Below are positions 1 to 7,271 of a stretch of 46,697 nt of DNA, in pieces. Both the position numbers and the translations under genes were made by a program. Position 1 is the stretch's first letter. Each line of letters opens with the position of its first letter. The notes under the pieces are model-generated. The model saw only the letters and a list, made by a program, of their open reading frames with translations. It searched no databases and was not told the DNA's origin. This stretch comes from JAEULH01 sp034382075 (GTDB lineage: Bacteria; Pseudomonadota; Alphaproteobacteria; Rhodospirillales; Defluviicoccaceae): NCBI GenBank assembly GCA_034382075.1, contig JAXMOZ010000016.1, forward strand, positions 1 through 46,697, given 5' to 3'.

Positions 1-17
1 ACCCAAAGAGGTCAATC

Positions 18-497
18 GTGGACGAAGAGGGGCCGGATCCGATCGACAGACACGTCGGGACGCGCATCCGCGGTCGACGCGTAGGCATGCGTATTAGTCA
101 AACCAAGCTGGGCCAAGCAATTGGCGTAACTTTTCAACAGATTCAAAAGTACGAGAGCGGCACCAACCGGGTCGGCGCGAGCAACCTGTTCAAGATCTCG
201 CAGTCCCTCGGGGTCGACGTCTCGTTCTTCTTTCAGGGCTTGCTCGAGGAGGCCGAGGGGCCCAGCGGTGCCGCCCTGGGGATGGCTGACCAGCCGCAGA
301 TGTCGTTTTACGACAACCCCATGAACTCGAGGGAGGCGTTCGAGCTGATGCACAACTACTACCGCGTCGCCGACCCGACCGTGCGCAAGCGCCTGTTCCA
401 GCTCGTGCGGACCCTCGCCTTCAGTGAGGCTGCTGGAGCGGACGCGGACGGTGGCGCCAACGGCGAGGTGCGGCCCCTGGAGCCGGACGAACAATAA
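18..497 (+). CDS. XRE-family helix-turn-helix regulator
   Basis: This 159-residue cytoplasmic DNA-binding protein has an N-terminal Cro/C1-type helix-turn-helix at about residues 14-68, with the typical core QTKLGQAIGVTFQQIQKYE followed by GTNRVGASNL. The start is GTG at 18, chosen because an AAAGAGG ribosome site lies six bases upstream and the preceding DIDRHVG-type N-terminus is typical of this alphaproteobacterial SinR-like subfamily. The C-terminal half (residues 75-159) is acidic and without a recognised domain. It is separated by 234 bases from the Crp/Fnr genes, so it need not belong to the nor locus. Its target genes are not visible. There are no phage genes nearby, so a prophage repressor role is unlikely. 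Confidence 0.88.
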   Translation: MDEEGPDPIDRHVGTRIRGRRVGMRISQTKLGQAIGVTFQQIQKYESGTNRVGASNLFKISQSLGVDVSFFFQGLLEEAEGPSGAALGMADQPQMSFYDNPMNSREAFELMHNYYRVADPTVRKRLFQLVRTLAFSEAAGADADGGANGEVRPLEPDEQ

Positions 498-731
498 CAA
501 CCGTCGAACACGGCAGCAGTGAGGCGCCGTCGGCCGGCCGCCTTAACCCTGGATAACGCTTCCCCTTTTGCGCCTGTTACAGATTTGGGGGTCGCGCCGG
601 CCCATCGCCGCGGGAAGAGCGTGGCGGGTGTTCGGGCGGCGCCGTGACTTCGTGACTCGCCCTTGCGCCGGATTGCCCTGCTGGAGCAAGCTCCACAGGT
701 GACCACCTGCGGCAATGCTGCCGTGGTTGCA

Positions 732-1481
732 ATGGCTGCAAGCATGCACCTGAAAAAAGCGAGCTGCAGCGCCGGGGACTGGGGTGGGAAGGAGCGCATC
801 GTCGGGTCTCTGCGCTCGATCCGCCTGTTTGCCCGGCTGCCGGTGGCCGACCTTTGCTGGCTGGCGACAGAGGCGAGCAGTACCTCGTACGGGAACGGCG
901 GCGTGCTCTTTCGCCAGGGCGAGCCGGCGGACACCCTGTTCGTCGTCGCCTCGGGACACGTCGGCGTGTTCCTCGGCGAGCCCGGCGACTACGGCTGCCT
1001 CGCGGGAACCGCAGGACGGGGTGAGCTTCTCGGCGAAGCCGCGATCATCGGTTTTCCCAGCTACCCCGCGAGCGCCCAAATGCTTTCGGAAGGCCAGCTC
1101 GTAGCCATTCCGGCGGCGGCGGTCCGCCATCTGCTGAGCGAGCACTTCGAGATGGTCCTGGCGTTGATGGGCGAGATGTCGGTGAAGATCCGCCGGCAGA
1201 TCCGCGAGATCATGGACCTGAAGATGAAGACAGCGCCGCAGCGCCTGGCCGGCCACCTGGCGATGCTGACGCCGGCGCAGCAGGGGCCGGCGGAGGTTCG
1301 CCTGCCCTACGAGAAGAAGCTTCTCGCCAGCCAGCTCGGCATGCAGCCGGAGACGCTGTCGCGGGCGCTGATGCGGCTGCAGGCCTTGGGTGTAAGCAAC
1401 GGCGCCGGCTCCGGCTGCTTCTGCCTGCGCGACGTCGCCCTCCTGCGGCGCTACGCCAGCGACGACGCGGGGTGCGACTAG
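732..1481 (+). CDS. Crp/Fnr-family transcriptional regulator (first of tandem pair)
   Basis: A cyclic-nucleotide-binding-like beta-roll (roughly residues 30-130, GVLFRQGEPADTLFVVASG) is followed by a dimerisation helix and a C-terminal winged helix-turn-helix containing ASQLGMQPETLSRALMRL. The E-x-x-SR arrangement of the recognition helix is what Fnr/Dnr proteins use to read TTGAT half-sites. The FNR iron-sulfur cysteine pattern is absent from the N-terminus, so this is more like the Dnr/NnrR NO-sensing group than FNR itself; that is inference. The start is uncertain: ATG 732 and ATG 744 are both possible, and a TTG at 663 would add an unconserved leader. It abuts the next regulator gene with no gap (TAG then ATG), and both precede norCBQD. 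Confidence 0.85.
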   Translation: MAASMHLKKASCSAGDWGGKERIVGSLRSIRLFARLPVADLCWLATEASSTSYGNGGVLFRQGEPADTLFVVASGHVGVFLGEPGDYGCLAGTAGRGELLGEAAIIGFPSYPASAQMLSEGQLVAIPAAAVRHLLSEHFEMVLALMGEMSVKIRRQIREIMDLKMKTAPQRLAGHLAMLTPAQQGPAEVRLPYEKKLLASQLGMQPETLSRALMRLQALGVSNGAGSGCFCLRDVALLRRYASDDAGCD

Positions 1482-2168
1482 ATGATCGCCCGGCTGCAGC
1501 CGCACGACGTGGACTGCCTGCTGCGCCTGCCCATGCTGGCGGAGCTCCGCCCGGACGAACTGCAGGCGCTGTCGGCCGAGGCAACGGTCATCACCTATCC
1601 CGGCGAGACCCTGTTGTTTTCCGCCGGAGACACCGCTGATCGCTTCTTCGCCGTCGTCGAAGGCTACGTGCGCTTGTTCGCTTTGAACAACGACGGCCAC
1701 GAGACGACCATCGAGGTCATCGGCGCCGGCTCGTCGTTCGCGGAGGCCGCGATCTTCGCCACCGGCCGCTATCCGGTGAACGCCGAGGCAGCCGCCGGCT
1801 CGCGCCTCATCAGCGTCCGCGACGCCGCGCTGATGCGGCTTCTGCGCGACGATCCGGGGCTGGCGCTGAGGATGCTCGGCTGTCTCCACCGCTGGCAGTT
1901 GCGGCTGATGGAAGAGCTGCTGCAGCTCAAGGCGCAGAGCCCCGGCCGGCGGCTCGCCTGGTATCTCCTGAGCCTGCTCGAGCAGACGCCCGGAGCCGCC
2001 AGCGTCACCCTGCCGCACCGCAAGGGGATGATCGCCGCGCGGATCGGCATCACCCCGGAAAGCCTGTCGCGGGCGCTGGCCCGCCTGGGCCGGCTCGGCG
2101 TGGAAAGCGAGGGGAACGTGGTCAAGATCCCCGACCCCGAGGCCCTGCGCCGCTTCTGCGAACGCTGA
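1482..2168 (+). CDS. Crp/Fnr-family transcriptional regulator (second of tandem pair, Dnr/NnrR-like)
   Basis: This 228-residue paralogue of the preceding regulator starts at the ATG immediately after the previous stop codon, so the two are co-transcribed and probably translationally coupled. The sensory beta-roll spans about residues 20-125 (ETLLFSAGDTADRFFAVVEG), followed by the helix-turn-helix (AARIGITPESLSRALARL) near the C-terminus. It has no FNR-type cysteine cluster. The gene ends 30 bases before a perfect TTGAT-N4-ATCAA palindrome in front of norC, and its recognition helix has the E-x-x-SR pattern expected for such a site. It is therefore the nearest candidate activator of norCBQD, with NO sensed through heme as in the Dnr family (inferred). 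Which paralogue acts on the site cannot be decided from sequence. Confidence 0.86.
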   Translation: MIARLQPHDVDCLLRLPMLAELRPDELQALSAEATVITYPGETLLFSAGDTADRFFAVVEGYVRLFALNNDGHETTIEVIGAGSSFAEAAIFATGRYPVNAEAAAGSRLISVRDAALMRLLRDDPGLALRMLGCLHRWQLRLMEELLQLKAQSPGRRLAWYLLSLLEQTPGAASVTLPHRKGMIAARIGITPESLSRALARLGRLGVESEGNVVKIPDPEALRRFCER

Positions 2169-2198
2169 CGCCCGGGAGCGCCGGCGGCGGATCGTGTC

Positions 2199-2212
2199 TT
2201 GATATAGATCAA
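2199..2212 (+). promoter_or_regulatory. FNR/DNR-type operator upstream of norC
   Basis: The sequence reads TTGAT-atag-ATCAA, a perfect inverted repeat identical to the FNR/ANR/DNR consensus. Its centre is about 136 bases before the norC start. If it acts in the common class II position, about 41.5 bases upstream of transcription start, the nor transcript would begin near 2247. No clear -10 element is visible there, as is usual for strongly activator-dependent promoters. Confidence 0.8.
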
Positions 2213-2250
2213 AGCCGTCACCGCACCGGCGTGCCAACCTGCCAGCCCAA

Positions 2251-2284
2251 CTGTCGGGAGCGGCGGAGCCGGCTCTACCGACAG
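2251..2284 (+). promoter_or_regulatory. Hairpin at the predicted 5' end of the nor mRNA
   Basis: CTGTCGG (2251-2257) pairs perfectly with CCGACAG (2278-2284), and GAGC/GCTC inside can extend the stem. It would lie within a few bases of the transcription start predicted from the upstream FNR-type site. It could protect the 5' end of the mRNA or be an additional operator. No run of T follows, so it is not an intrinsic terminator. Confidence 0.4.
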
Positions 2285-2341
2285 GGCAGCAACCATGGGC
2301 GGATCCTTAGCAACCGCCCGCGCCGATAGGGACCATCAGCG

Positions 2342-2794
2342 ATGTGGGAAGCACTCACCAAGTCGAAGGCGAGAAATATTTTCTACGGCGGGTCGCTGTT
2401 CTTTCTCGTCATCTTCGTCGCACTGACGGCGCACAGTCACTACTACATCGTCAATACGTCGACCGACAAACCCGGGCTGACGGCGAGCGTGGTCCGGGGC
2501 AAGCACGTGTGGGAGAAGAACTCCTGCATCAACTGCCACTCGATCCTCGGCGAGGGCGCGTACTTCGCCCCCGAGCTCGGCAACGTCTGGGTTCGCTACG
2601 GCGGCCGGGACGATCCCGAAGGAGCGCGCGAAGGGCTGAAGGCCTGGATCCTGGCGCAGCCGACCGGGATCGAGGGGCGGCGGCAGATGCCCAAGTTCGC
2701 CTTCGACGGCACCGAGCTCGACGACCTGATCGATTTTCTGGAGTGGACCAGCCGGATCAACACCCAGGGCTGGCCGCCAACGGACGCGGGCTGA
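2342..2794 (+). CDS. norC: Nitric oxide reductase subunit C (membrane cytochrome c)
   Basis: NorC takes electrons from periplasmic cytochromes or azurin-like donors and passes them to NorB for 2 NO to N2O reduction. The 150-residue protein has one N-terminal membrane anchor (about residues 13-31, FYGGSLFFLVIFVALTA) and a periplasmic c-type cytochrome domain with the heme-attachment motif C62-INC-H66. Met116 in RRQMPKF is the likely sixth heme ligand. Length and layout are normal for NorC. An AGGGA ribosome site lies ahead of the ATG. It is the first gene of norCBQD and sits 129 bases after the TTGAT-N4-ATCAA site. Confidence 0.97.
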   Translation: MWEALTKSKARNIFYGGSLFFLVIFVALTAHSHYYIVNTSTDKPGLTASVVRGKHVWEKNSCINCHSILGEGAYFAPELGNVWVRYGGRDDPEGAREGLKAWILAQPTGIEGRRQMPKFAFDGTELDDLIDFLEWTSRINTQGWPPTDAG

Positions 2795-2817
2795 AGCCGG
2801 CTGAGGGAGGATAAGAG

Positions 2818-4179
2818 ATGAAATACGAAACGCAGCGGATCGCCCTCCTCTACTTCGCCGGGGCGCTCGGCCTGTTCGTCTTGCAGGTGGTCGCCGGGGT
2901 GATCGCCGGCTACATCTACGTCGACCCGAATTTCCTTTCGGAAATTCTTCCGTTCCACATCGCCCGGATGATCCACACTAACGCCCTGGTGGTGTGGCTT
3001 CTGCTCGGCTTCTTTGGCGCGGCCTACTTCATCATCCCGGAAGAATCGGAACGCGAGATCCACAGCCCGATGCTGGCGTACGTCCAGTTCGCGATCTTCG
3101 TCGGCGTCGCCGTTGCCGCGGTCGTCGGCTACCTGTTTCGCATCCACGAGGGCCGCGAGTTCCTTGAGCAGCCGCTGTGGGTGAAGCTCGGGATCGTGGT
3201 CGCGGCGCTGATCTTCCTGTTCAACATCACCATGACCGTGTTGCGCGGCCGTAAGACCGCCATCACCAACGTGCTGCTGCTCGGCCTGTGGGCGATCGCG
3301 GTGTTCTTCCTGTTCGCGCTCTACAACCCGTCGAACCTGTCGGTGGACAAGCTGTACTGGTGGTACGTCGTCCACATCTGGGTCGAAGGCGTCTGGGAGC
3401 TGGTGATGGCCTCGATCCTCGCCTTCCTGATGCTGAAGCTCACCGGCGTCGACCGCGAGGTCATCGAGAAGTGGCTCTACGTCATCGTCGGCTTGGCGCT
3501 GTTCAGCGGCCTGCTCGGCACCGGCCACCACTACTACTGGATCGGCACGCCTGCCTATTGGCAGCCGTTGGGCGCGATCTTCTCGACCCTGGAGATCCTG
3601 CCGTTCTTCGCCATGGTCCTGTTCGCCTTCTCCATGGTGTGGAAGGGTGGGCGGGATCATCCCAACAAGGCGGCGCTGCTCTGGAGCCTGGGGACGGCGG
3701 TGATGGCCTTCTTCGGCGCCGGCGTCTGGGGCTTCATGCACACCCTGCCCGGCATCAACTACTACACCCACGGCACCCAGGTGACCGCGGCGCACGGGCA
3801 TCTCGCCTTCTTCGGGGCCTACGTGAGCCTGAACCTCGCGATCATCACCTACGCGATGCCGTATCTGCTCCGCCGCGAGGTCTACAACCAGGTGCTGAAC
3901 ATGGTCAGCTTCTGGGTGATGTCGAGCGCCATGGCGTTCATGACCTTCACCCTGACCTTCGCCGGCGTCGTCCAGACCCACCTGCAGCGGGTCCAGGGGC
4001 AAAACTACATGGACATCCAGGACGAACTCGGCCTGTTCTTCCTGATGCGGCTGGGCGCCGGGATCGTGGTCGTCATTGCCGTGCTGATGTTCGTCTACGC
4101 GACGTTCGTGCCGCGGCGGCGCGAGCTGATCTCGCCGCGTTCGACCGAGCGGCGGGCGGCGACGGGGGTCGCTGAATGA
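2818..4179 (+). CDS. norB: Nitric oxide reductase subunit B (catalytic)
   Basis: NorB is the heme-copper-oxidase-superfamily membrane subunit in which NO is reduced to N2O at a heme b3/non-heme iron centre. The 453 residues form about twelve membrane helices. Expected ligands are present: H53 and H328 for heme b, H326 for heme b3, and H186, H237 and H238 for the non-heme iron, with the NOR-specific glutamates E190 and E194 in HIWVEGVWEL. The short form without an N-terminal quinol-oxidase extension, paired with NorC, marks it as cNOR rather than qNOR. An AGGGAGGATAAGAG ribosome site precedes the ATG. The stop overlaps the norQ start as ATGA. Confidence 0.98.
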   Translation: MKYETQRIALLYFAGALGLFVLQVVAGVIAGYIYVDPNFLSEILPFHIARMIHTNALVVWLLLGFFGAAYFIIPEESEREIHSPMLAYVQFAIFVGVAVAAVVGYLFRIHEGREFLEQPLWVKLGIVVAALIFLFNITMTVLRGRKTAITNVLLLGLWAIAVFFLFALYNPSNLSVDKLYWWYVVHIWVEGVWELVMASILAFLMLKLTGVDREVIEKWLYVIVGLALFSGLLGTGHHYYWIGTPAYWQPLGAIFSTLEILPFFAMVLFAFSMVWKGGRDHPNKAALLWSLGTAVMAFFGAGVWGFMHTLPGINYYTHGTQVTAAHGHLAFFGAYVSLNLAIITYAMPYLLRREVYNQVLNMVSFWVMSSAMAFMTFTLTFAGVVQTHLQRVQGQNYMDIQDELGLFFLMRLGAGIVVVIAVLMFVYATFVPRRRELISPRSTERRAATGVAE

Positions 4180-4994
4180 CCCCAGCCGGCGAGCAGGCCG
4201 CGGTGCGGCTGGCCGAGAACGACATCCCCTACTACGCTCCGACCGGCGAGGAGTGCGCGGTGTTCGCCACCGCGCACCGCCTCGGCCTGCCGCTGCTGCT
4301 CAAGGGGCCGACCGGTTGCGGCAAGACCCGCTTCGTCATGCACATGGCCGCCCGCCTCGGGTTGCCGCTCTACACCGTCGCCTGCCACGACGACCTCACC
4401 GCCGCCGACCTGACCGGCCGCTACCTGCTCAAGGGCGGCGAGACGGTGTGGGTGGACGGCCCGTTGACCCGGGCGGTGCGCACCGGCGGGATCTGCTACC
4501 TCGACGAGGTGGTGGAGGCGCGCAAGGACGTGACCGTGGTGCTGCATCCGTTGACCGACGACCGGCGGATGCTGCCCCTGGAGCGGACCGGCGAGGTGCT
4601 GACGGCACCCGCCTCGTTCATGCTGGTCGTCTCCTACAACCCGGGCTACCAGAACATCCTCAAGTCGCTGAAGCCCAGCACCCGCCAGCGCTTCCTCGCC
4701 CTGGAGTTCGGCTTCCCGGCTCCCGACAAGGAAGTGGAGATCGTCGCCGCCGAGAGCGGGCTGAAGCCGGAGAGGGTGAAGCCCCTGGTGCTGCTCGCCA
4801 ACCGGCTGCGCGGGCTGGCCGGACAGGACCTGGAGGAGGGTGTGTCGACGCGCCTGCTCGTCTATTGCGCCAGCCTCATCGCCGCCGGGATGGCGCCGGC
4901 GCTGGCGGTGGAGACGGCGCTGGTCGAGCCGCTCAGCGACAACGCCGACGTCAAGACCGGGCTGCACGAGGTCGTCCGCGCGATCCTGGGCTGA
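4176..4994 (+). CDS. norQ: NorQ, MoxR-type AAA+ ATPase for NOR maturation
   Basis: This 272-residue cytoplasmic AAA+ protein of the MoxR class is thought to work with NorD to insert the non-heme iron into NorB. Walker A is GPTGCGKT (residues 44-51) and Walker B is GICYLDE, with D110 and E111. Later, PSTRQRFLALEF contains the sensor and arginine-finger region. The start ATG overlaps the norB stop by four bases, which implies translational coupling. It is followed five bases later by norD, the usual norCBQD order. It could be confused with CbbQ, a close homologue, but the neighbours settle it. Confidence 0.96.
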   Translation: MTPAGEQAAVRLAENDIPYYAPTGEECAVFATAHRLGLPLLLKGPTGCGKTRFVMHMAARLGLPLYTVACHDDLTAADLTGRYLLKGGETVWVDGPLTRAVRTGGICYLDEVVEARKDVTVVLHPLTDDRRMLPLERTGEVLTAPASFMLVVSYNPGYQNILKSLKPSTRQRFLALEFGFPAPDKEVEIVAAESGLKPERVKPLVLLANRLRGLAGQDLEEGVSTRLLVYCASLIAAGMAPALAVETALVEPLSDNADVKTGLHEVVRAILG

Positions 4995-4999
4995 CAAAG

Positions 5000-6949
5000 A
5001 TGGGTTGGTGGAAAAAGCTGCTGGAGCCGGAGGAAACGGTCGGCAGCGCGTGGCACGACCTGGTCGGGGACGCCACCACCTGCCCGCGGTTCCCCGAAGC
5101 GGCGGTGCGCCTCGAAGAGGTTGCCGAGCCGCTGGGCTTCGTGTTCCGGGCGCTGGGCGGGGAGCGCGGGATCACCATCCGCCCGGCGAGCGTCACCGTC
5201 TCCCACCACCGGCGACGCCTCCGCCACCGCCTGGGCGCCGAGGCGGAGGCCTTCCTTCGCCTTCAGATCGACGGGGACTCGCTGTTTCTGCCGCCGGTGA
5301 TCGACGTCTCGCCGAACGCCCAGGCCAACCGCGACCTTTATCTCTGGCTTGCCGGCTGGGCCGCCGCCGCCGAGCGCGCCGATGAGCCGCTTGCCGACGA
5401 CCCGCTGACCGCCGATCTGACCGGCCTGCAGCGGGCGCTCAAGGCCACCGAGCGGGCCATCGTCTGCAACCCCGGCCTCGGCCCGATCTACCGCGAGCTC
5501 TGCCGACACGTCCTCGCCACCAGGCCGCGGCGAGCGCTGCCGGAGGTGGAGGCCGCGCTCGAGGCGTGCATCCTCGAGCTTCTCGGCGGGCCGGAGGCGC
5601 GGCTGGTGCTGAGCGAGGGGATGCTGGCCGCGATCCGCGGGCACCCGCCGGTCTCCGCCAACTGGCGCGCGCCCAAGGGCTACCGCCGGCATCTGCCGGT
5701 TCCGGTGTGGGGCGACGTCCTGCCGCTGCCGCCGCGCAGCGGCCGGAGGGACGAGGACGACCCGGCGGAGGGCGGAACCTCGGCCGCGGCGGAGGACGGC
5801 AAGACCCGCAAAAGCAAGCGCGAAGACGCCCCGGACGTGGACCGGAACGACCCGCTGATCCTGAACCGGTTCGAAAAGATCCTCTCCTGGGCGGAGTTCC
5901 TGCGGGTCAACCGCGGCGTCGACGACGAGGACGAGGAGCAGGCGAAGCGCGCGGCCGACGACCAGGAGCAGATCACCCTGGTCAAGAGCAAGCGCCGCCC
6001 GGCGACCAAGCTGAAGTTCGACCTGGATCTGGCGCCGGCGGACGTTGATCGCGATCACCTCTCCGGGCGCTTCCTCTACCCGGAGTGGGACTATCGGCGC
6101 CGGGAGTATCTGCCCGAGCACTGCCGGGTGCTGGCGAGCGTTGCCGGAGAGACCGGCTCGGCCGAGCCCTGGTCCCCGGACCCGGCGACGCGACGGCGCA
6201 TCGAGGCGGTGCGCCGCCAGTTCGAGGCGCTCCGGCCGCGGCGCGAGATCGCCAGGCGCCAGGTCGACGGCAGCGAGCTCGACATGGACGCCCTGATCCG
6301 TGCCCGCTGCGACCTCGCCGCCCGCGGCGACGCGACCGACCGCGTTTACCAGCAGGCGCGCGACGCCGCCCGCGATCTTGCCGTCGGCGTGCTCATCGAC
6401 GTCTCGCGCTCGACCGAGGCCTACGTCGAGAACCGGCAGGTTCTCGACATCGCCAAGGAGTCGCTGAGCGCGCTGACGCTGGGCCTTACCGCCTGCGGCG
6501 ACGAGCACGCGCTCTACAGCTTCTCCTCGTGCAAGCGCGACCGGGTGTGGGTGCAGACGGTCAAGTCGTTCACCGAGCCGGTGGGGCCCAGCGTGCTGGC
6601 CCGCATCGCCCATCTTCGCCCGGGCTACTACACGAGGCTGGGCGCCGCCATCCGCCATGTCGCCGAGGGTCTGCGCGAGCGGCCCAACCAGCGGCGACTG
6701 CTGTTGGTGCTGACCGACGGCAAGCCCAACGACCTCGACCATTACGAAGGCCGCTACGGCGTCGAGGACACGGCCATGGCCGTTCGCGAGGCGCGCAGGC
6801 TCGGACACGCGGTCTTCGGCATCACCATCGACCGCAAGGCGCACGCCTACTTCCCGCACATGTTCGGGCAAAACGCCTTTGCCATCATCGCCCATATCGG
6901 CGCCTTGACCCGGGCCCTGCCGCTGATCTACCGGCACATGGTCACCTGA
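5000..6949 (+). CDS. norD: NorD, von Willebrand factor A domain protein for NOR maturation
   Basis: NorD is the partner of NorQ in activating nitric oxide reductase. The 649-residue protein has a helical N-terminal half with a charged, low-complexity linker around residues 245-335 (RRDEDDPAEGG, KTRKSKRED, DDEDEEQAKR), then a C-terminal VWA domain. The metal-ion-dependent adhesion site is visible as D-x-S-x-S in VLIDVSRSTEAY, followed by LVLTDGKPND. The ATG at 5000 (MGWWKKLLEPEE) is chosen although the frame is open further upstream, because the upstream stretch only shadows norQ. The gene ends the operon. No norE or norF follows. Confidence 0.94.
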   Translation: MGWWKKLLEPEETVGSAWHDLVGDATTCPRFPEAAVRLEEVAEPLGFVFRALGGERGITIRPASVTVSHHRRRLRHRLGAEAEAFLRLQIDGDSLFLPPVIDVSPNAQANRDLYLWLAGWAAAAERADEPLADDPLTADLTGLQRALKATERAIVCNPGLGPIYRELCRHVLATRPRRALPEVEAALEACILELLGGPEARLVLSEGMLAAIRGHPPVSANWRAPKGYRRHLPVPVWGDVLPLPPRSGRRDEDDPAEGGTSAAAEDGKTRKSKREDAPDVDRNDPLILNRFEKILSWAEFLRVNRGVDDEDEEQAKRAADDQEQITLVKSKRRPATKLKFDLDLAPADVDRDHLSGRFLYPEWDYRRREYLPEHCRVLASVAGETGSAEPWSPDPATRRRIEAVRRQFEALRPRREIARRQVDGSELDMDALIRARCDLAARGDATDRVYQQARDAARDLAVGVLIDVSRSTEAYVENRQVLDIAKESLSALTLGLTACGDEHALYSFSSCKRDRVWVQTVKSFTEPVGPSVLARIAHLRPGYYTRLGAAIRHVAEGLRERPNQRRLLLVLTDGKPNDLDHYEGRYGVEDTAMAVREARRLGHAVFGITIDRKAHAYFPHMFGQNAFAIIAHIGALTRALPLIYRHMVT

Positions 6950-7058
6950 GACCGGCGTCGCGCCCCGCCACTTCATCCCGCTGTCACCCCAACCCGTCGG
7001 CGCACCCATGGTGCGGCCCGCGAACGCGTGTGATTTGCGTGACGATGTTGCGACCCGC

Positions 7059-7087
7059 TTGCGCCTTTCGCCAGATCGCGGTATAAG
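7059..7087 (+). promoter_or_regulatory. Sigma-70-like promoter of the 7272-24146 cluster
   Basis: TTGCGC (7059-7064) and TATAAG (7082-7087) are separated by exactly 17 bases. Transcription would start near 7094 and leave a leader of about 178 bases before the first cluster gene. The 322-base gap from norD (6950-7271) holds this promoter, a possible leader peptide and a hairpin. I see no terminator after norD. Confidence 0.5.
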
Positions 7088-7097
7088 TAAACCAACA

Positions 7098-7193
7098 ATG
7101 AAAAGTAATGCTCTTGGGGCGCAGCGAGCCTCAACTCGGGACAAAGCAGGGAACGCGTATATAAGCATAATCTATGGAGAAGTTGCGCGCTAA
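7098..7193 (+). CDS. Possible 31-residue leader peptide
   Basis: An ATG at 7098 begins a short frame starting MKSNALGAQR and ending in GEVAR, with its TAA stop inside the left arm of the hairpin at 7188-7214. It lies only a few bases after the predicted transcription start, so it would be nearly leaderless. There is no recognisable ribosome site and no codon run suggesting amino-acid attenuation. It is listed because its position is suggestive, but it may be chance. Confidence 0.2.
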   Translation: MKSNALGAQRASTRDKAGNAYISIIYGEVAR

Positions 7194-7214
7194 GAGAGAA
7201 CAGTGCTCTTAGCG
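7188..7214 (+). promoter_or_regulatory. Perfect 9-bp hairpin in the cluster leader
   Basis: CGCTAAGAG (7188-7196) and CTCTTAGCG (7206-7214) are perfect inverted copies around a nine-base loop, 57 bases ahead of the first cluster gene. It could be an operator for an unlinked repressor or an RNA hairpin governing readthrough. No T-run follows the right arm, so it is not a standard intrinsic terminator. Confidence 0.5.
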
Positions 7215-7271
7215 AATGGATCAGTGTGCCCAAGGGGTGGGCGAAGTTCGATTTCGCGGGAGAGAGCTCTC

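Noticed and set aside
663..731. TTG start for the first Crp/Fnr gene
   Set aside because: The added residues are not typical of the family and there is no ribosome site. It is not excluded, but ATG 732 or 744 is preferred.
543..2237. 564-codon minus-strand frame across the Crp/Fnr genes
   Set aside because: It is a shadow of two recognised regulators, with no recognisable domain.
4253..4999. Upstream extension of norD to give an 898-residue protein
   Set aside because: The extra part overlaps norQ in another frame and has no domain similarity; ATG 5000 fits.
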